Assembly (NCBI GenBank): GCA_002496725.1
Contig: DALI01000069.1
Coordinates: 1-6,524 of the forward strand
DNA length: 6,524 bases
From: Euryarchaeota archaeon UBA181
GTDB lineage: Archaea > Thermoplasmatota > Poseidoniia > Poseidoniales > Thalassarchaeaceae
Direction: 5' to 3'
Shown: one piece after another, positions 5,919-6,524 of the stretch
Numbering within the stretch: the first letter of the stretch is position 1
Layout: each line of letters opens with the position of its first letter
The notes under the pieces: model-generated
What the model saw: only the letters and a program-made list of their open reading frames with translations
Database searches by the model: none
Told to the model about the DNA's origin: nothing
Translations under genes and position numbers: made by a program

Positions 5919-6524
5919 ATGGGCGATGGCATAGCTGATGCGATTGAAGCGTTCTCCAAGGGAGATCCTGTGATGATTTTTGACTCAGATTTCAGGGAAA
6001 GAGAGACGGACCTTCTTTGGCCTGCTGCCAAAGCGACTCCGGAGATAATGAGAAGACTTCGTAAAGACTGTGGGGGTTTACTTTTCCTCGCAATTGGTGA
6101 CGAAATAGGTGAGAAGTTTGGACTCCCTTGGCTTCAGGACATACATTCAACTTCCTCCATAGTTGCAGATAATCCCGTACTTGGACAGTTGATTACCAAT
6201 GATCTTCAATATGATAGCAGATCGGCATTTACTCTGTCCCTGAACCACAGGGAAACATACACCGGGATCACCGACAGGGATAGGGCCTTGACAACGAGAA
6301 GATTTGGTGAGCTGGCCGGAGAAGTGTATGAACTCTCGAGCTCCGAAGCTATGGAAGCTTTAGGAAAGGAGTTCAGAACTCCTGGCCATATTCCTCTTTG
6401 TAGAGAATCTCCCGGGGGACTTTCGAAGAGACAGGGGCATACCGAATTAGCAGTAGCCATAGCCAGACTGTCGGGAAATATTCCGTGTACGATAGGTGCG
6501 GAGATGCTTGATCCGGAAGGAGAT
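5919..6524 (+). CDS. ribB: 3,4-dihydroxy-2-butanone 4-phosphate synthase (RibB), 3'-truncated by window
   Basis: RibB converts ribulose 5-phosphate to 3,4-dihydroxy-2-butanone 4-phosphate plus formate, giving the four-carbon unit of the riboflavin xylene ring; it is a cytoplasmic Mg2+ enzyme. The frame is open for 202 codons to the window edge. Visible family blocks are the acidic loop D22-S-D-F-R-E27-R-E29-T-D31, RLRKDCGGL (about 50-58), the substrate-binding SRSAFTL..NHR-x-TYTGITDRDRA region (about 107-129), and RQGHTEL with metal ligand His174. The late acidic residue is Glu195 in the segment matching ICEM of other members. Only about 20-30 residues should be missing relative to the 227-residue Methanocaldococcus jannaschii enzyme. 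A fusion to RibA cannot be excluded because the end is not seen, although archaea normally have a stand-alone RibB. The start at 5919 aligns with family N-termini; an in-frame ATG at 5892 would add nine residues. It is divergent from the protease-transporter operon and probably regulated separately. Confidence 0.95.
   Translation, partial: MGDGIADAIEAFSKGDPVMIFDSDFRERETDLLWPAAKATPEIMRRLRKDCGGLLFLAIGDEIGEKFGLPWLQDIHSTSSIVADNPVLGQLITNDLQYDSRSAFTLSLNHRETYTGITDRDRALTTRRFGELAGEVYELSSSEAMEALGKEFRTPGHIPLCRESPGGLSKRQGHTELAVAIARLSGNIPCTIGAEMLDPEGD

Noticed and set aside
1..6524. CRISPR arrays, insertion sequences, tRNA genes or long repeats
   Set aside because: No repeated spacers, terminal inverted repeats, transposase motifs or tRNA-like cloverleaf segments were found on reading both strands; the window is almost fully occupied by protein genes.

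Overview
The window looks like chromosomal DNA from an uncultivated, probably marine, euryarchaeote. The best guess is a Poseidoniales-like (Marine Group II / Thermoplasmatota) genome. This guess rests on gene content: an archaeal-type RibB, a membrane-bound proton pyrophosphatase, a large secreted subtilase and a surface lipoprotein. It also rests on tight packing, overlapping genes and mostly absent Shine-Dalgarno sequences. No rRNA or marker gene is present, so the taxonomy is inference.

Layout. Bases 2-85 are the last 27 codons of a proton-translocating pyrophosphatase (hppA, + strand), not previously obvious because the gene is cut by the window edge. It is followed after 45 bases by a lipoprotein of unknown function (131-1093, +). 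That gene is translationally coupled through an ATGA overlap to a small alpha/beta serine hydrolase (1090-1692, +). Tail-to-tail with the hydrolase, overlapping it by 10 bases, lies a glutaredoxin (1683-1949, -). Its start overlaps by 17 bases the end of a 1275-codon gene (1933-5760, -), so these two form a minus-strand operon. A 158-base divergent intergenic region (5761-5918) separates this operon from ribB (5919 to the window end, +, truncated), the 3,4-dihydroxy-2-butanone 4-phosphate synthase of riboflavin synthesis.

The notable object is the 1275-residue protein. It reads as signal peptide, I9-like propeptide, subtilisin (S8) domain with intact Asp/His/Asn/Ser residues, Ig-like beta domain, one membrane helix, a cytoplasmic linker, then a complete AmpG/PAT-type MFS transporter with about 14 helices. 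The predicted topology is self-consistent: protease outside, single helix crossing inward, transporter starting and ending in the cytoplasm. The inference is a one-chain 'cut outside, import through the attached permease' machine for protein or peptide scavenging. The PAT family is usually proton-coupled, so the neighbouring proton pump, lipoprotein and hydrolase could fit a nutrient-acquisition setting, but only proximity supports that link.

No mobile elements, CRISPR arrays, tRNA or rRNA genes were seen. There is no gene-free stretch longer than 158 bases.
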